Positions 9,455 through 18,561 of a DNA stretch of 64,000 bases are shown here, piece after piece. How positions within the stretch are numbered: the stretch's first letter is position 1; the number at the start of each line of letters is the position of its first letter. A program made the translations under genes and the position numbers. The stretch comes from Agromyces kandeliae (GTDB lineage Bacteria > Actinomycetota > Actinomycetes > Actinomycetales > Microbacteriaceae), in NCBI RefSeq assembly GCF_009674665.1, contig NZ_WKJD01000016.1:62001-126000 (forward strand), read 5' to 3'. Under the pieces are notes generated by a model that worked only from the letters and a program-made list of their open reading frames with translations, was not told the origin of the DNA and made no database searches.

Positions 9455-10201
9455 CTACTTCTTGCCCTGCGCGGCGACGGCCGCGGCGCCCGCGGCGGCG
9501 GCCTCGGGATCGAGGTACTCGCCGGGCTTCGTCGGCATGAAGTCGTCGCCGAGCTCGTAGACCAGCGGGATGCCGGTCGGGATGTTCAGCTCCGCGATGT
9601 CGTCGTCGGAGATCCCGTCGAGGTGCTTCACGAGCGCGCGCAGCGAGTTGCCGTGCGCCGTGACGAGCACCGTCTTGCCGGCCTGCAGGTCGGGGATGAT
9701 GTCGGACTCCCAGTACGGGAGCATGCGTGCGATGACGTCCTTCAGGCACTCGGTGCGGGGCATCTCGTCGTCGGAGAGGTTCGCGTAGCGCGGGTCGCCG
9801 ACCTGCGACCACTCCGCGTCGTCCGCGAGGGGCGGCGGAGGCGTGTCGAACGAGCGGCGCCAGAGCATGAACTGCTCGGGGCCGTACTTCTCGAGGGTCT
9901 CGGCCTTGTCGAGCCCCTGCAGCGCGCCGTAGTGGCGCTCGTTGAGCCGCCACGAGCGACGCACGTCGATCCAGAGCCGGTCCGCGGCCTCGAGCGCGAG
10001 GTCCGCGGTCTGGATGGCGCGGGTCAGCACCGAGGTGTGCAGCACGTCGGGCAGGACCCCCTTCTCGACGAGCAGTTCGCCGCCGCGGGTCGCCTCCGCG
10101 CGGCCCTGGTCGCTGAGCCGCACGTCGACCCAGCCGGTGAACAGGTTCTTCTGGTTCCAGTCGCTCTGGCCGTGGCGCAGCAGCACGAGGGTGTAGACCA
10201 T
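9455..10201 (-). CDS. gpmA: 2,3-bisphosphoglycerate-dependent phosphoglycerate mutase
   Basis: 248 residues. The phosphohistidine motif [10 protein letters not shown] is at the N terminus, with the second active-site histidine in [15 protein letters not shown] near residue 185 and the family stretch [16 protein letters not shown]. It interconverts 3- and 2-phosphoglycerate in glycolysis. The start is ATG 10201, where homologues begin; TAGGCT lies seven bases upstream, so the mRNA is probably leaderless. The short C-terminal tail is Ala-rich. Its neighbourhood to senX3-regX3 is the same as in mycobacteria. Confidence 0.94.
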   Translation of the reverse strand: MVYTLVLLRHGQSDWNQKNLFTGWVDVRLSDQGRAEATRGGELLVEKGVLPDVLHTSVLTRAIQTADLALEAADRLWIDVRRSWRLNERHYGALQGLDKAETLEKYGPEQFMLWRRSFDTPPPPLADDAEWSQVGDPRYANLSDDEMPRTECLKDVIARMLPYWESDIIPDLQAGKTVLVTAHGNSLRALVKHLDGISDDDIAELNIPTGIPLVYELGDDFMPTKPGEYLDPEAAAAGAAAVAAQGKK

Positions 10202-10314
10202 GCGGTCCAGCCTAGCGACCCGGTCGCCCTCGGCCATCGGCGGGGTCGAACCATGACGGATGCCGCCGCCGGCACGGACTGCCGGAGCCGCGTCGGGCTG
10301 CGACACTGGAGGAC

Positions 10315-11124
10315 ATGCCGGTCGGCTCGGTCACGCGGGGAACGACGAACACGAACCGCCTGCGCCGCGTCGATCGCTGGATCGCGGAGCAGGCGGCGTT
10401 CCGCCGTGCCGCCGAGCCGCTCGTGGTCGACCTCGGCTACGGGGCGAGCGGCGTGACCGCGTTCGAGCTCGCGGCGAGGCTCCGCCGCGCCCGACCGGAC
10501 GTCGAGGTGCTCGGGCTGGAGATCGAGCCGGCCCGCGTGCGCGCCGCGGAGGCGCAGCTCGATGCGGTGCGCGCCGGCCGCACGCCGTTCCCCGACGACC
10601 TGCCCGTCTCGTTCGGCCTCGGCGGCTTCGAGGTTCCGGTGCCCGGGGGTGGAAGACCCGCCGTGATCCGCGCGTTCAACGTCCTCCGCCAGTACGACGA
10701 GGGCGACGTCGCCGATGCCTGGGCGCGCATGACCGGCCGGCTCGCGCCGGGCGGCCTGCTCGTCGAGGGCACCTGCGACGAGGTCGGCCGGATCTCGAGC
10801 TGGGTGGGCGTGACGGATGCCGGCCCGCAGAGCTTCACGATCAGCCTGCGCCTCACCGGCCTGCACGCGCCGTCGGTGGTGGCCGAGCGACTGCCGAAGG
10901 CCCTGATCCACCGCAACGTCCCCGGCGAGCGCGTCCACGACCTGCTCGAGGCCCTCGACCGCGGCTGGCGCGTGCATGCGCCGCTGTCCGTGTACGGCCC
11001 GTCGCAACGCTGGATCGCGCTCGCGCGAGACCTGCGCGATGCCGGCTGGCCGGTGCGCGACGGCGCTCGGCGCTGGCGTCTCGGCGAGCTCACGCTCGAC
11101 TGGGCGTCGGTCGCACCCCGCTGA
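10315..11124 (+). CDS. SAM-dependent methyltransferase, class I
   Basis: 269 residues. A Rossmann-type SAM-binding motif [16 protein letters not shown] occupies residues ~37-52, followed by an acidic strand [10 protein letters not shown], and an RAFNVLRQY segment in the position of motif IV. The substrate is unknown; similar actinobacterial proteins are annotated only as class I methyltransferases. The ATG at 10315 follows GGAGGA. It is divergent from gpmA and converges with the FUSC gene, whose stop is only 8 bases away. Confidence 0.78.
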   Translation: MPVGSVTRGTTNTNRLRRVDRWIAEQAAFRRAAEPLVVDLGYGASGVTAFELAARLRRARPDVEVLGLEIEPARVRAAEAQLDAVRAGRTPFPDDLPVSFGLGGFEVPVPGGGRPAVIRAFNVLRQYDEGDVADAWARMTGRLAPGGLLVEGTCDEVGRISSWVGVTDAGPQSFTISLRLTGLHAPSVVAERLPKALIHRNVPGERVHDLLEALDRGWRVHAPLSVYGPSQRWIALARDLRDAGWPVRDGARRWRLGELTLDWASVAPR

Positions 11125-11132
11125 GCGGCGGC

Positions 11133-12212
11133 TCAGTCGCCCGGAAGCAGTGCCCGTGCCTCGTCGAGGTCGAGCCCGGTCGCGGTGAGGAGGTCGACGA
11201 GGTACGGGCGGAGCGCCGCGAGCGTGTTCCTGTCGCCCTGCGAGCCGTCCGGGAGGATCGCGACGGGGTCGAGGTGCTTGAGGATCTCCGAGAATCCCTG
11301 CCTCGCGACGGGCTGCTGGGCGACGTCGCGCAGCGACTCGTCGAGCACCTCGACGGCGACGGCGATGCGGGCGACCACGTCGGCGACCTCCTCGCGCGGA
11401 CGACCGTCCCGGAGGCTCCACTCGACCCGGCGCGCGATGATGCGGAGGTTGCGGGTCGCGAGGTCCACGCCCGAGAGCATCGCCCGCTGCCGCTCCAGGT
11501 CGAACCTGGCCCGGCGCACGATCGGCGAGAGGCGGGCGATCGCGATGCCCGAGTCGACGCTCGCCGTCCACGCCTCGACCGCGGGCTGGGTGGCACGAGC
11601 GCGAGAGAGCGCCCGCCCTGCGGCATCCGATTCACCCCTGCCGAGTGCGGCGGCCAGCTCGAGCAGGACCGCGACGTGCTCGTCGAGCAGGCGCCGACCG
11701 TCGCGGAGCGCCGTGCGCCGCGGATCGCGTGGGATGACCGCGGTCGCGAGGAGCGCGAACGCTCCGCCGACGACGGCGTCGAGCGTGCGGACGAAGGGGC
11801 CGCCCTCCGGTGCGGGCACGAGCATCACGAGCGAGCACTGCACGGCAGCGGCGATCGCGAACGAGGCGTTGCCGGACAGGAATCGCGCCACGGCGAGCGT
11901 CACCGCCAGCGCGAGCGCGTACTGCCAGATGCCGCTGCCCGCGACGAGCAGCAGCGCCTCGGCGAGGGCGATGCCGAGCGTCATCGCGATGACGGTCTCG
12001 AGCACGCGGACGGGCCGCGCATCGCGCACGAACCCCAGCGAGGTGATCGCGACGAGGGCGGAGATGAGCGGCTGCTCGTGCCCGACGACGAACACGGAGA
12101 ACGAGTACGCCGCGATCGCGGTGACGGTGATCTGCACGATCGCCGGAAGCGAGTCGCGCAGCCGACCGAGACGACCGGCCAGCCGGCCCGCCCCGCCGGG
12201 CGAACGGGTCAC
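11133..12212 (-). CDS. FUSC-family membrane protein
   Basis: 359 residues. The N-terminal half holds about six hydrophobic segments (for example IVQITVTAIAAYSFSVFVV and WQYALALAVTLAVA), and the C-terminal half is soluble and helical with many Arg and Glu. This layout fits the FUSC/aromatic acid exporter-like family; the transported compound is unknown. The GTG start overlaps the ygfZ stop by four bases (GTGA), so it is co-expressed with ygfZ and the nitrobindin gene. Confidence 0.75.
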   Translation of the reverse strand: MTRSPGGAGRLAGRLGRLRDSLPAIVQITVTAIAAYSFSVFVVGHEQPLISALVAITSLGFVRDARPVRVLETVIAMTLGIALAEALLLVAGSGIWQYALALAVTLAVARFLSGNASFAIAAAVQCSLVMLVPAPEGGPFVRTLDAVVGGAFALLATAVIPRDPRRTALRDGRRLLDEHVAVLLELAAALGRGESDAAGRALSRARATQPAVEAWTASVDSGIAIARLSPIVRRARFDLERQRAMLSGVDLATRNLRIIARRVEWSLRDGRPREEVADVVARIAVAVEVLDESLRDVAQQPVARQGFSEILKHLDPVAILPDGSQGDRNTLAALRPYLVDLLTATGLDLDEARALLPGD

Positions 12213-13354
12213 GGGCGGATGCCGAGCCTCGGCAGGCGGGGCACGTCGACCGCCGCGGCGGCTCCGGCCGGCACGATCTCGACCTGGGACGCGGCGACGT
12301 CGATGCCGTGGCTCTCCACGATGAGCTCGAGGTCGGCGGGAACCGAGCGCTTGATCACCGCGAGGGCGATCGGGCCGAGCTCGTGGTGCATCGCCGCCGA
12401 GGTGACGGCGCCGACCGCGCGCCGCTCGGGCTCCTCGCCCGGGGCGGGTTCGGGACGGGCCTTGAGCCCGACGACCGGGTCGCCGGGCTTCGGCAGGATG
12501 GTGTCGCTGCCGTCGAGGTGCAGCATCACCAGTCGACGCGGCGGCCGACCGAGGTTCACGACCTTCGCGACGGTCTCCTGCCCGCGATAGCAGCCCTTGT
12601 GCAGGTCGACCGCGCTGCGCAGCCAGTCGAGCTCGTGCGGCAATGTGCGCTCGTCGACCTCGGTCGCGAAGCGCGGACGCCAGGCCGCGATGCGCAGCGC
12701 CTCGAGCGCGAGGGAGCCGGCGACCTCGACGGCCCCCGATCGCACGGCGCCGACGAGGGCCCCGAGCGCATCGCGCGCCACGATCGCCTCGGCGTAGTTC
12801 CAGCCGGCACCCGCGTGGCCGTCCTCCGGGGCGTACCCGTATCCGTCCGGGAGCACCTGCCGCCACGGATCGCGCCAGACCAGGGCGCCGTCGGGGAGCT
12901 CGACCGGGAACCCGTCGTCGCGCGGCATCGCCGCCACCACGGCGAACCCGTCGCTCACGTCGGCGACCTCGACGCGCAGCATGAACCGCATGCGATCGAG
13001 CCAGGTCGCGAGCGACGGCGCCGCGTCGCCGTCGAGCACCAGCCACGTACGCTCGCCGTCGTCCACGACGTGCACGGCATGCTCGACGTGGCCCGACGCG
13101 TCGAGGAACAGCGCCTCGGCGCTCTCGCCGGGAGCGAGGTGGTCGAGCGCTCGGCTCGCCATCGAGTTCAGCCACGACCGCCGGTCGGGACCGGTGACGG
13201 TGAGCACGCCGCGGTCCGACAGGTCGACGATCGCGCGCCCCTCCTCGAGCCGGCGCTGCTCGACCATCGGGTTGCCGTAGTGCGCGGCGACCGCCTCATC
13301 GGGCGCATCCCCGACGACCGCGCCGGGCAGCGCGAGGAACGGCGAGCCGGACAT
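12209..13354 (-). CDS. ygfZ: Folate-binding protein YgfZ (Fe-S cluster assembly factor)
   Basis: 381 residues, related to the aminomethyltransferase GcvT fold. The diagnostic YgfZ motif K-G-C-Y-x-G-Q-E is present as HKGCYRGQETVAKV, with its conserved cysteine, and an upstream DLSDRGVLTVTGPDRRSWLNSM region forms the folate-binding domain. YgfZ supports repair or assembly of certain Fe-S enzymes using tetrahydrofolate. The ATG shares one base with the upstream stop (TGATG), indicating coupling to the nitrobindin-like gene. Confidence 0.9.
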   Translation of the reverse strand: MSGSPFLALPGAVVGDAPDEAVAAHYGNPMVEQRRLEEGRAIVDLSDRGVLTVTGPDRRSWLNSMASRALDHLAPGESAEALFLDASGHVEHAVHVVDDGERTWLVLDGDAAPSLATWLDRMRFMLRVEVADVSDGFAVVAAMPRDDGFPVELPDGALVWRDPWRQVLPDGYGYAPEDGHAGAGWNYAEAIVARDALGALVGAVRSGAVEVAGSLALEALRIAAWRPRFATEVDERTLPHELDWLRSAVDLHKGCYRGQETVAKVVNLGRPPRRLVMLHLDGSDTILPKPGDPVVGLKARPEPAPGEEPERRAVGAVTSAAMHHELGPIALAVIKRSVPADLELIVESHGIDVAASQVEIVPAGAAAAVDVPRLPRLGIRP

Positions 13355-13962
13355 CAGTCGACCTTCGCGAGCCGGGCGGACGCGTGCGTGCGCAGGTCCT
13401 GGCCGAGTGCCGCGATGTCCCACGCCCAGAGGAGGTGGTTCTCGACGAGCCCGTAGAGCCTGGTCGCCGCGGCGTACTCCTTCGCACCGGCGGTGCGCAT
13501 GACGGCATCGGTCGCGAGGTCGATGCGCGGTCCCTTCACCTGGCCGAGGTAGAGCTCGCTCACGCCGCCCGGATGCACGATCGAGACCTCGAGGTCGAAG
13601 CCGCCGGCGTCGTTGCGCAGCGTCTCGACGGCCTCGGCGTCGGGGAACCGGGTCGCGCCGACCGCGGGAAGCATCGCCGGGCCCTGGTCGCCTTCTCCGA
13701 GCGGACGGGCGAGGCGCCAGTAGCCGGTCTCCGCGGCGAGCGGCGTCGGCTCGCCGTCGGCATCCGACGGGAACAGCCACGTGTAGGACGTGTAGTTGAG
13801 GTACGGCAGGCCGTCGTGGCTGAAGCTCACGCGCTGTCCGAACTCGTGGGTGACCGAGCCGTCGCCGATGGCGTAGTCGATCACGCCGGAACCCTCCCAG
13901 ACCCCGATGAGCCAGGAGAGCGGAACGAGCTCCGCTGGGAGGTCGACCGGCAGTTCGATCAC
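13354..13962 (-). CDS. FABP-family / nitrobindin-like heme protein
   Basis: 202 residues forming a predicted beta-barrel. The family pattern PLSWLIGVWEGSG near residue 18 and the heme-ligand-type histidine in SIVHPGG are seen; the mycobacterial counterpart is Rv2717c, described as a nitrobindin or peroxynitrite isomerase. Heme binding and reactive-nitrogen chemistry are inferred from the family. Translation begins at GTG 13962, three bases after the stop of a 38-codon membrane gene. It is coupled to ygfZ downstream. Confidence 0.85.
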   Translation of the reverse strand: MIELPVDLPAELVPLSWLIGVWEGSGVIDYAIGDGSVTHEFGQRVSFSHDGLPYLNYTSYTWLFPSDADGEPTPLAAETGYWRLARPLGEGDQGPAMLPAVGATRFPDAEAVETLRNDAGGFDLEVSIVHPGGVSELYLGQVKGPRIDLATDAVMRTAGAKEYAAATRLYGLVENHLLWAWDIAALGQDLRTHASARLAKVD

Positions 13963-13965
13963 GAT

Positions 13966-14082
13966 CTAGCGCTGGCCCTTGAAGAGCTTGTAGACGACGA
14001 CGCCGCTGATCCAGGCGATCGTGAGGCTCGCGAGACCGAGCAGGCCGATGAAGAACAGTTCGAGCGCGAGCAGCGAGGACAT
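13966..14082 (-). CDS. 38-residue single-span membrane protein
   Basis: A short frame from ATG 14082 to TAG 13966. It encodes a hydrophobic span of about 25 residues (LLALELFFIGLLGLASLTI followed by AWISGVVVY) and ends with the basic tail KLFKGQR, a typical inside-facing anchor. The stop lies three bases before the nitrobindin GTG, so the two are probably co-transcribed. GC-rich third codon positions agree with real coding. No function is known to me; it may be a small partner of the downstream heme protein or of a membrane complex. Confidence 0.6.
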   Translation of the reverse strand: MSSLLALELFFIGLLGLASLTIAWISGVVVYKLFKGQR

Positions 14083-14102
14083 GGTGCGAGTCTACCCGTT
14101 GC

Positions 14103-14426
14103 TCAACCGACGACCGGCAGCAGCGCGAGCGCTCCGACGGCCACCGGGACGACGGCGCCGGCGATCGACGCGCTGGCCCGTCCGACGTATCCGTGCGGCC
14201 TCCGCGAGGCGAGCTGCAGCAGCAGCGCTGCGATGACGGATGCCGCGAACACCATGCCCAGCACGCCGAGCGCGGCGTACGGGCCCGTGTCGTGGAACCA
14301 CACGCGCGTTCCTGACCAAGCGAGTCCGACGACCACGGCGGACCCGATCGCGGAGATGAGCCAGACGGCGGGAACGGCCCACCGCGCGAGGCCCGTCGCC
14401 GGTGCTGCCGCGTCGTCCTGCGTCAC
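14103..14426 (-). CDS. Small membrane protein, three predicted spans
   Basis: 107 residues from GTG 14426, which follows an AAGGGGGA ribosome site. Hydrophobic stretches lie around residues 17-37, 50-75 and 85-107; the last ends at the C terminus. A longer reading from further upstream would run into the glnR promoter region. No recognisable family motif. It is divergent from glnR and 20 bases upstream of the 38-residue membrane gene, so they may share a transcript. Confidence 0.65.
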   Translation of the reverse strand: MTQDDAAAPATGLARWAVPAVWLISAIGSAVVVGLAWSGTRVWFHDTGPYAALGVLGMVFAASVIAALLLQLASRRPHGYVGRASASIAGAVVPVAVGALALLPVVG

Positions 14427-14500
14427 GCCGTCCCCCTTCGCCGTCGTCCACCGCTCGGTGTCCCGTAGTATTGACCGCACCTTACTACTGGAGGGTGTGC

Positions 14501-15190
14501 GTGGCGCAGCTGCTGATCCTGACGCCGGCAGCAAACGAAGATGTTCTCCCGGCCCTGTCTCTCCTGACGCATCGAGTGCGCGTGATCCCGGCGTCACCCG
14601 ATCAGTTGGTGCGCGCGCCGGAGGCCGACCTCGTCTTCCTCGACGCCCGGACCAACCTCGCCGGTGCGAAGGCCCTCGCCCAGATCCTGCGGACGACCGG
14701 TCTCTCGGTGCCGCTGATCCTCGTCGTGACGGAGGGCGGGCTCACCGCGGTGACCTCGGACTGGGGCATCGACGACGTGATCCTCGAGCACGCGGGCCCC
14801 GCCGAGATCGACGCGCGGATCCGACTCGCGCTGGGCCGCGCGCAGGCGGCCCAGCCTGCCGAGCGCATCCAGACGTCCGGCGTCGTGATCGACGAGGCCA
14901 GCTATTCCGCGAAGGTCCACGGTCGCACGCTCGACCTGACCTACAAGGAGTTCGAGCTGCTCCGGTTCCTGGCGGCCCACCCGTCGCGCGTGTTCACTCG
15001 GGAGCAGCTGCTCAGCGAGGTGTGGGGCTACGACTACTTCGGCGGAACGCGCACCGTCGACGTCCACGTCCGTCGACTCCGCGCGAAGCTCGGCGACCTC
15101 GACAGCCTGATCGGCACGGTGCGCAACGTCGGCTACCGCTTCAACGTCCACGAGGAGGACGAGCAGGACGCGAACGTCACCGCCCGGTGA
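14501..15190 (+). CDS. glnR: GlnR-like orphan response regulator
   Basis: 229 residues. The N-terminal domain is an atypical receiver: it lacks the usual acidic pair after strand 1 and has Asp48 in [13 protein letters not shown], and [15 protein letters not shown]. The C-terminal winged helix ([52 protein letters not shown]) is very close to actinobacterial GlnR, the global nitrogen regulator that acts as a dimer without a partner kinase. GTG 14501 is fixed by GGAGGG at 14490-14495. Being next to ppk and the pst genes is consistent with phosphate-nitrogen crosstalk, which is inference. Confidence 0.85.
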   Translation: MAQLLILTPAANEDVLPALSLLTHRVRVIPASPDQLVRAPEADLVFLDARTNLAGAKALAQILRTTGLSVPLILVVTEGGLTAVTSDWGIDDVILEHAGPAEIDARIRLALGRAQAAQPAERIQTSGVVIDEASYSAKVHGRTLDLTYKEFELLRFLAAHPSRVFTREQLLSEVWGYDYFGGTRTVDVHVRRLRAKLGDLDSLIGTVRNVGYRFNVHEEDEQDANVTAR

Positions 15191-15203
15191 CCTGCGCTTC
15201 ACC
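15186..15203 (+). promoter_or_regulatory. Possible weak PHO box before ppk
   Basis: GGTGACC (15186-15192, 5 of 7 matches to GTTCACC) and CTTCACC (15197-15203, 6 of 7) are 11 bp apart and about 35 bases upstream of the ppk start. The first unit overlaps the glnR stop. Only two units, so chance is a real alternative. Confidence 0.35.
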
Positions 15204-15235
15204 ACCGCGTCGCAGCCCGGTGGCATGATGTGTGG

Positions 15236-17434
15236 ATGACTGCGGAGAGCACCCTCGACGACGACCGCACCGCGAGCGACTTCGACGACGACTTCGAACC
15301 GCTCGACACCGACGGTGCGCCCGAACTCCTCGCCGAGCGCTACCTCGACCGGGAGCTCAGCTGGCTGGCCTTCAACCAGCGCGTCCTCGAACTCGCCGAG
15401 GACCCCCGACTGCCCGTGCTCGAGCGAGCCAACTTCCTCGCCATCTTCGCCTCCAACCTCGACGAGTTCTTCATGGTCCGCGTCGCGGGCCTGAAGCGCC
15501 GGATCAACACGGGCCTCGCCGTCCCGACGAACGTGGGACGGACCCCTCACGAGGTGCTCGCCGACATCTCGCAGAAGGCGCACGAACTGCAGTCGCGCCA
15601 CGCCGCCGCCTACCAGGAGCTGGTCAAGCCGGCGCTGGCGGAAGCCGGCATCCGCATCGTCTCGTGGGGCGAGCTCGACGAGACGCACCGCGAGCACCTG
15701 CACGGGTACTTCAGCTCGCAGATCTTCCCCGTGCTGATGCCGCTCGCGGTCGACCCGGCCCACCCGTTCCCCTACATCTCCGGCCTGTCGCTGAACCTGT
15801 CGGTCCGCGTGCGGAACAGCCGCACGGGCCGACAGGAGTTCGCGCGCGTGAAGGTGCCGCAGATGCTCCCGCGCTTCGTGCGCGTCGACCCGGCCGAGCC
15901 CGTCGAGGACGCCCGCTACATCGCGCTCGAGGAGCTCATCTCGAACCACCTCGGCGACCTCTTCCCGGGGATGGAGGTCCTCGACCACCACGTGTTCCGC
16001 GTCACCCGCAACGAGGACGTCGAGATCGAGGAGGACGAGACCGAGAACCTCATCAAGGCGCTCGAGAAGGAGCTGCTGCGTCGGCGCTTCGGTCCTCCGA
16101 TCCGACTCGAGATCTCGGACGACATGGACGAGGTCACGCTCGGCCTCCTGGTGCGCGAGCTCGACGTCACCGAGCAGGAGGTCTACACCCTGCCCTCCCC
16201 GCTCGACCTCGGCGGGCTCTTCGACCTCGCGCGCATCGACCGACCCGAGCTGCACTACCCGACGCACGTCCCGACCACGAACGTGCAGCTGCAGCCGTCC
16301 GAGCCGAACCGCCCCGCCGACATCTTCGCCGCCGTCGCGGAGAAGGACGTGCTGCTGCACCACCCGTACGAGTCGTTCGCGACGAGCGTCCAGGCGTTCC
16401 TCGAGCAGGCGGCGGCCGACCCCGGCGTGCTCGCGATCAAGCAGACCCTCTACCGGACCTCGGGCGACAGTCCCATCGTCGAGGCCCTGATCGACGCCGC
16501 CGAGGCGGGCAAGCAGGTCCTCGCACTCGTCGAGATCAAGGCGCGGTTCGACGAGGCGGCCAACATCACGTGGGCGCGCAAGCTCGAGAAGGCGGGCGTG
16601 CACGTGGTCTACGGCCTCGTCGGGCTGAAGACGCACTGCAAGCTCGCGCTCGTCATCCGACAGGAGAAGGACGGCCTCAAGCACTACAGCCACATCGGCA
16701 CCGGCAACTACAACCCGAAGACCAGCCGCATCTACGAGGACCTCGGGCTGCTGACCGCCGACGACCAGGTCGGCAAGGACCTCACCCGGTTGTTCAACGA
16801 GCTCTCCGGCTATGCGATCGAGAAGAAGTTCAAGCGCCTGCTCGTCGCTCCGCTCCACCTCCGCAAGGGCCTGCTGAAGCTCATCGCGCAGGAGACCGCC
16901 AACGCGCAGGAGGGCAAGCCCGCCGGCATCCGCATCAAGGTCAACTCGATGGTCGACGAGGCCATCATCGATGCGCTGTACCGCGCGTCGAACGAGGGCG
17001 TGCCGGTCGAGGTCTGGGTTCGGGGCATCTGCAGCCTCCGCCCCGGCATCCCCGGGCTGAGCGAGAACATCCGGGTCCGCTCGATCCTCGGCCGCTACCT
17101 CGAGCACTCGCGCATCTTCTCGTTCCGGAACGACGGCGACCCGGTCGTCTACATCGGGTCGGCCGACATGATGCACCGCAACCTCGACCGTCGGGTCGAG
17201 GCGCTCGTGCGGCTCACCGACCCCGACCACGTGAGCGCGATCGGCGGCCTCTTCGACGAGGCGATGGACGAGCGCACCGGATCGTGGTGGCTCGACGGCG
17301 ACGGCACCTGGGTCAGGCATTCGACGGACGACTCCGGCCGCCCGCTCGACGACCTGCAGCACCTCCGCATCCAGCGCGTCGCGCAGCGCAGCAAGCGCAT
17401 CGCGCAGCGTGCGACGCGAGCGGCGCGCCGATGA
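15236..17434 (+). CDS. ppk1: Polyphosphate kinase 1
   Basis: 732 residues; an acidic N-terminal tail of ~35 residues precedes the Ppk1 N domain ([17 protein letters not shown], with [16 protein letters not shown]). The PLD-like catalytic halves contain the phosphohistidine region [11 protein letters not shown] and the metal/ATP residues around [14 protein letters not shown]. It makes long-chain polyphosphate from ATP. ATG 15236 is chosen; a GTG two codons earlier is also in frame. The stop overlaps the ATG of the Nudix gene (ATGA). The order ppk then mutT1-like gene resembles the ppk/mutT1 neighbourhood of mycobacteria. Confidence 0.95.
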   Translation: MTAESTLDDDRTASDFDDDFEPLDTDGAPELLAERYLDRELSWLAFNQRVLELAEDPRLPVLERANFLAIFASNLDEFFMVRVAGLKRRINTGLAVPTNVGRTPHEVLADISQKAHELQSRHAAAYQELVKPALAEAGIRIVSWGELDETHREHLHGYFSSQIFPVLMPLAVDPAHPFPYISGLSLNLSVRVRNSRTGRQEFARVKVPQMLPRFVRVDPAEPVEDARYIALEELISNHLGDLFPGMEVLDHHVFRVTRNEDVEIEEDETENLIKALEKELLRRRFGPPIRLEISDDMDEVTLGLLVRELDVTEQEVYTLPSPLDLGGLFDLARIDRPELHYPTHVPTTNVQLQPSEPNRPADIFAAVAEKDVLLHHPYESFATSVQAFLEQAAADPGVLAIKQTLYRTSGDSPIVEALIDAAEAGKQVLALVEIKARFDEAANITWARKLEKAGVHVVYGLVGLKTHCKLALVIRQEKDGLKHYSHIGTGNYNPKTSRIYEDLGLLTADDQVGKDLTRLFNELSGYAIEKKFKRLLVAPLHLRKGLLKLIAQETANAQEGKPAGIRIKVNSMVDEAIIDALYRASNEGVPVEVWVRGICSLRPGIPGLSENIRVRSILGRYLEHSRIFSFRNDGDPVVYIGSADMMHRNLDRRVEALVRLTDPDHVSAIGGLFDEAMDERTGSWWLDGDGTWVRHSTDDSGRPLDDLQHLRIQRVAQRSKRIAQRATRAARR

Positions 17435-18375
17435 GCCAGGTCGCCACCGCCGTCTACGCGGCCGGCGCCGTCTGCTGGCGCGTGATCGACGGTCGCATCC
17501 ACGTGCTCGTCGTGCACCGCACGGTGCACGGCGACGTGACGATCCCGAAGGGCAAGGTCGACCCGGGCGAGACGCTCCCGCAGACCGCCGTCCGCGAGAT
17601 CGCCGAGGAGACCGGGCTGGCCGTCGCCCTGGGCGTGCCCGTCGGCGTCTCGCGCTACCCGCTGCCGAGCGGCCGGGAGAAGATCGTGCACTACTGGGCG
17701 GCCGAGGTCACGGAGAAGGCGGTGCTCGCGTCGACGTTCCGGCCGAACGCCGAGATCGCCGCGCTCGAGTGGGTGACCATCAAGCGCGCCCGCGGGTACC
17801 TCACCTACGGCCCCGACCGCGAGATCCTCGACAACTTCGCCGCGCTCGTCGACCAGGGCGTGACCGAGACGTTCGCGCTCATCGTGCTCCGGCACGGCAA
17901 GGCGCAGAATCGCTCGAACTGGAAGGGCACCGACAGCACCAGGCCGCTCGTCGAGCGGGGCGTGCAGCAGGCCGCCGCGCTCGTCGGCACCGTCCTCGCC
18001 TGGGGCCCGCGGAAGATCGTCTCGAGCCCGGCGGTCCGGTGCGTGACGACCGTGGCCCCGCTCTCGGCGGCCACGGGGATGAAGGTCAAGCGCGACGAGG
18101 GAATCAGCCAGGACGCGTGGGAAGCCGGCAACGACGAGGTGCGCCGCGTGATCGGCAAGCGCGTGCGCGTCGGCAAGACGGCCGTGATCTGCGGTCACGG
18201 CCCCGTCATGCCCGAGATGATGCGCGAGATCGCGCTCGCGACCGGGACCCCCCTCGGGTCCTACGTCACGGATGCCGCGAGCCTCGAGGTCGGCGCGTTC
18301 AGCGTCGTGCACCTGTCGTCCACGAACCCGTCGTCGGGCATCATCGCGATCGAGACGCACGCGCCGGCCGCCTGA
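17431..18375 (+). CDS. MutT1-like Nudix hydrolase with C-terminal histidine phosphatase domain
   Basis: 314 residues. Residues ~5-140 form a Nudix domain with a complete Nudix box ([20 protein letters not shown] continuing TGL). Residues ~155-300 are a histidine-phosphatase (RHG) domain starting [15 protein letters not shown], with a second histidine in [11 protein letters not shown]. Mycobacterial MutT1 has the same two-domain plan and cleans 8-oxo-GTP/dGTP or dinucleoside polyphosphates, the phosphatase domain finishing the reaction. It is translationally coupled to ppk, tying nucleotide or polyphosphate housekeeping to storage. The exact substrate is inferred. Confidence 0.9.
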   Translation: MSQVATAVYAAGAVCWRVIDGRIHVLVVHRTVHGDVTIPKGKVDPGETLPQTAVREIAEETGLAVALGVPVGVSRYPLPSGREKIVHYWAAEVTEKAVLASTFRPNAEIAALEWVTIKRARGYLTYGPDREILDNFAALVDQGVTETFALIVLRHGKAQNRSNWKGTDSTRPLVERGVQQAAALVGTVLAWGPRKIVSSPAVRCVTTVAPLSAATGMKVKRDEGISQDAWEAGNDEVRRVIGKRVRVGKTAVICGHGPVMPEMMREIALATGTPLGSYVTDAASLEVGAFSVVHLSSTNPSSGIIAIETHAPAA

Positions 18376-18441
18376 GCCGGAGCCGCGGGCCGGCGGGATG
18401 CAGGGGATACGCAGGTTCCACACACCCTCACGACTCCGAGT

Positions 18442-18481
18442 GTTCACCATCCGTTCACCCGTCTCGGTTTCGATGTTCACC
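18442..18481 (+). promoter_or_regulatory. PHO-box array before the first pstS
   Basis: Perfect GTTCACC at 18442, 18453 and 18475 with an imperfect unit at 18464, all in 11-bp phase; the ACACACC at 18420 would extend the phase upstream. It lies about 80 bases before pstS. This is the strongest such array in the window and is expected to bind RegX3/PhoP. Confidence 0.85.
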
Positions 18482-18561
18482 GGACGCGGCCACGAGTCCG
18501 GCTCGCACCGGTCGACTCCCGCCCCGCTCCCGATCCCCCCGAACGTCCCCGAAGGGTCCCC

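Noticed and set aside
7157..10456. Open frame of about 1,100 codons on the plus strand
   Set aside because: It runs antisense to regX3, senX3 and gpmA and crosses phoU in another frame. Its product is Arg/Asp/Val-rich low-complexity sequence, an effect of high GC at third positions of real genes.
18415..18421. GTTCCAC as an extra PHO-box unit
   Set aside because: It is 27 bp from the first perfect unit and therefore out of the 11-bp phase.
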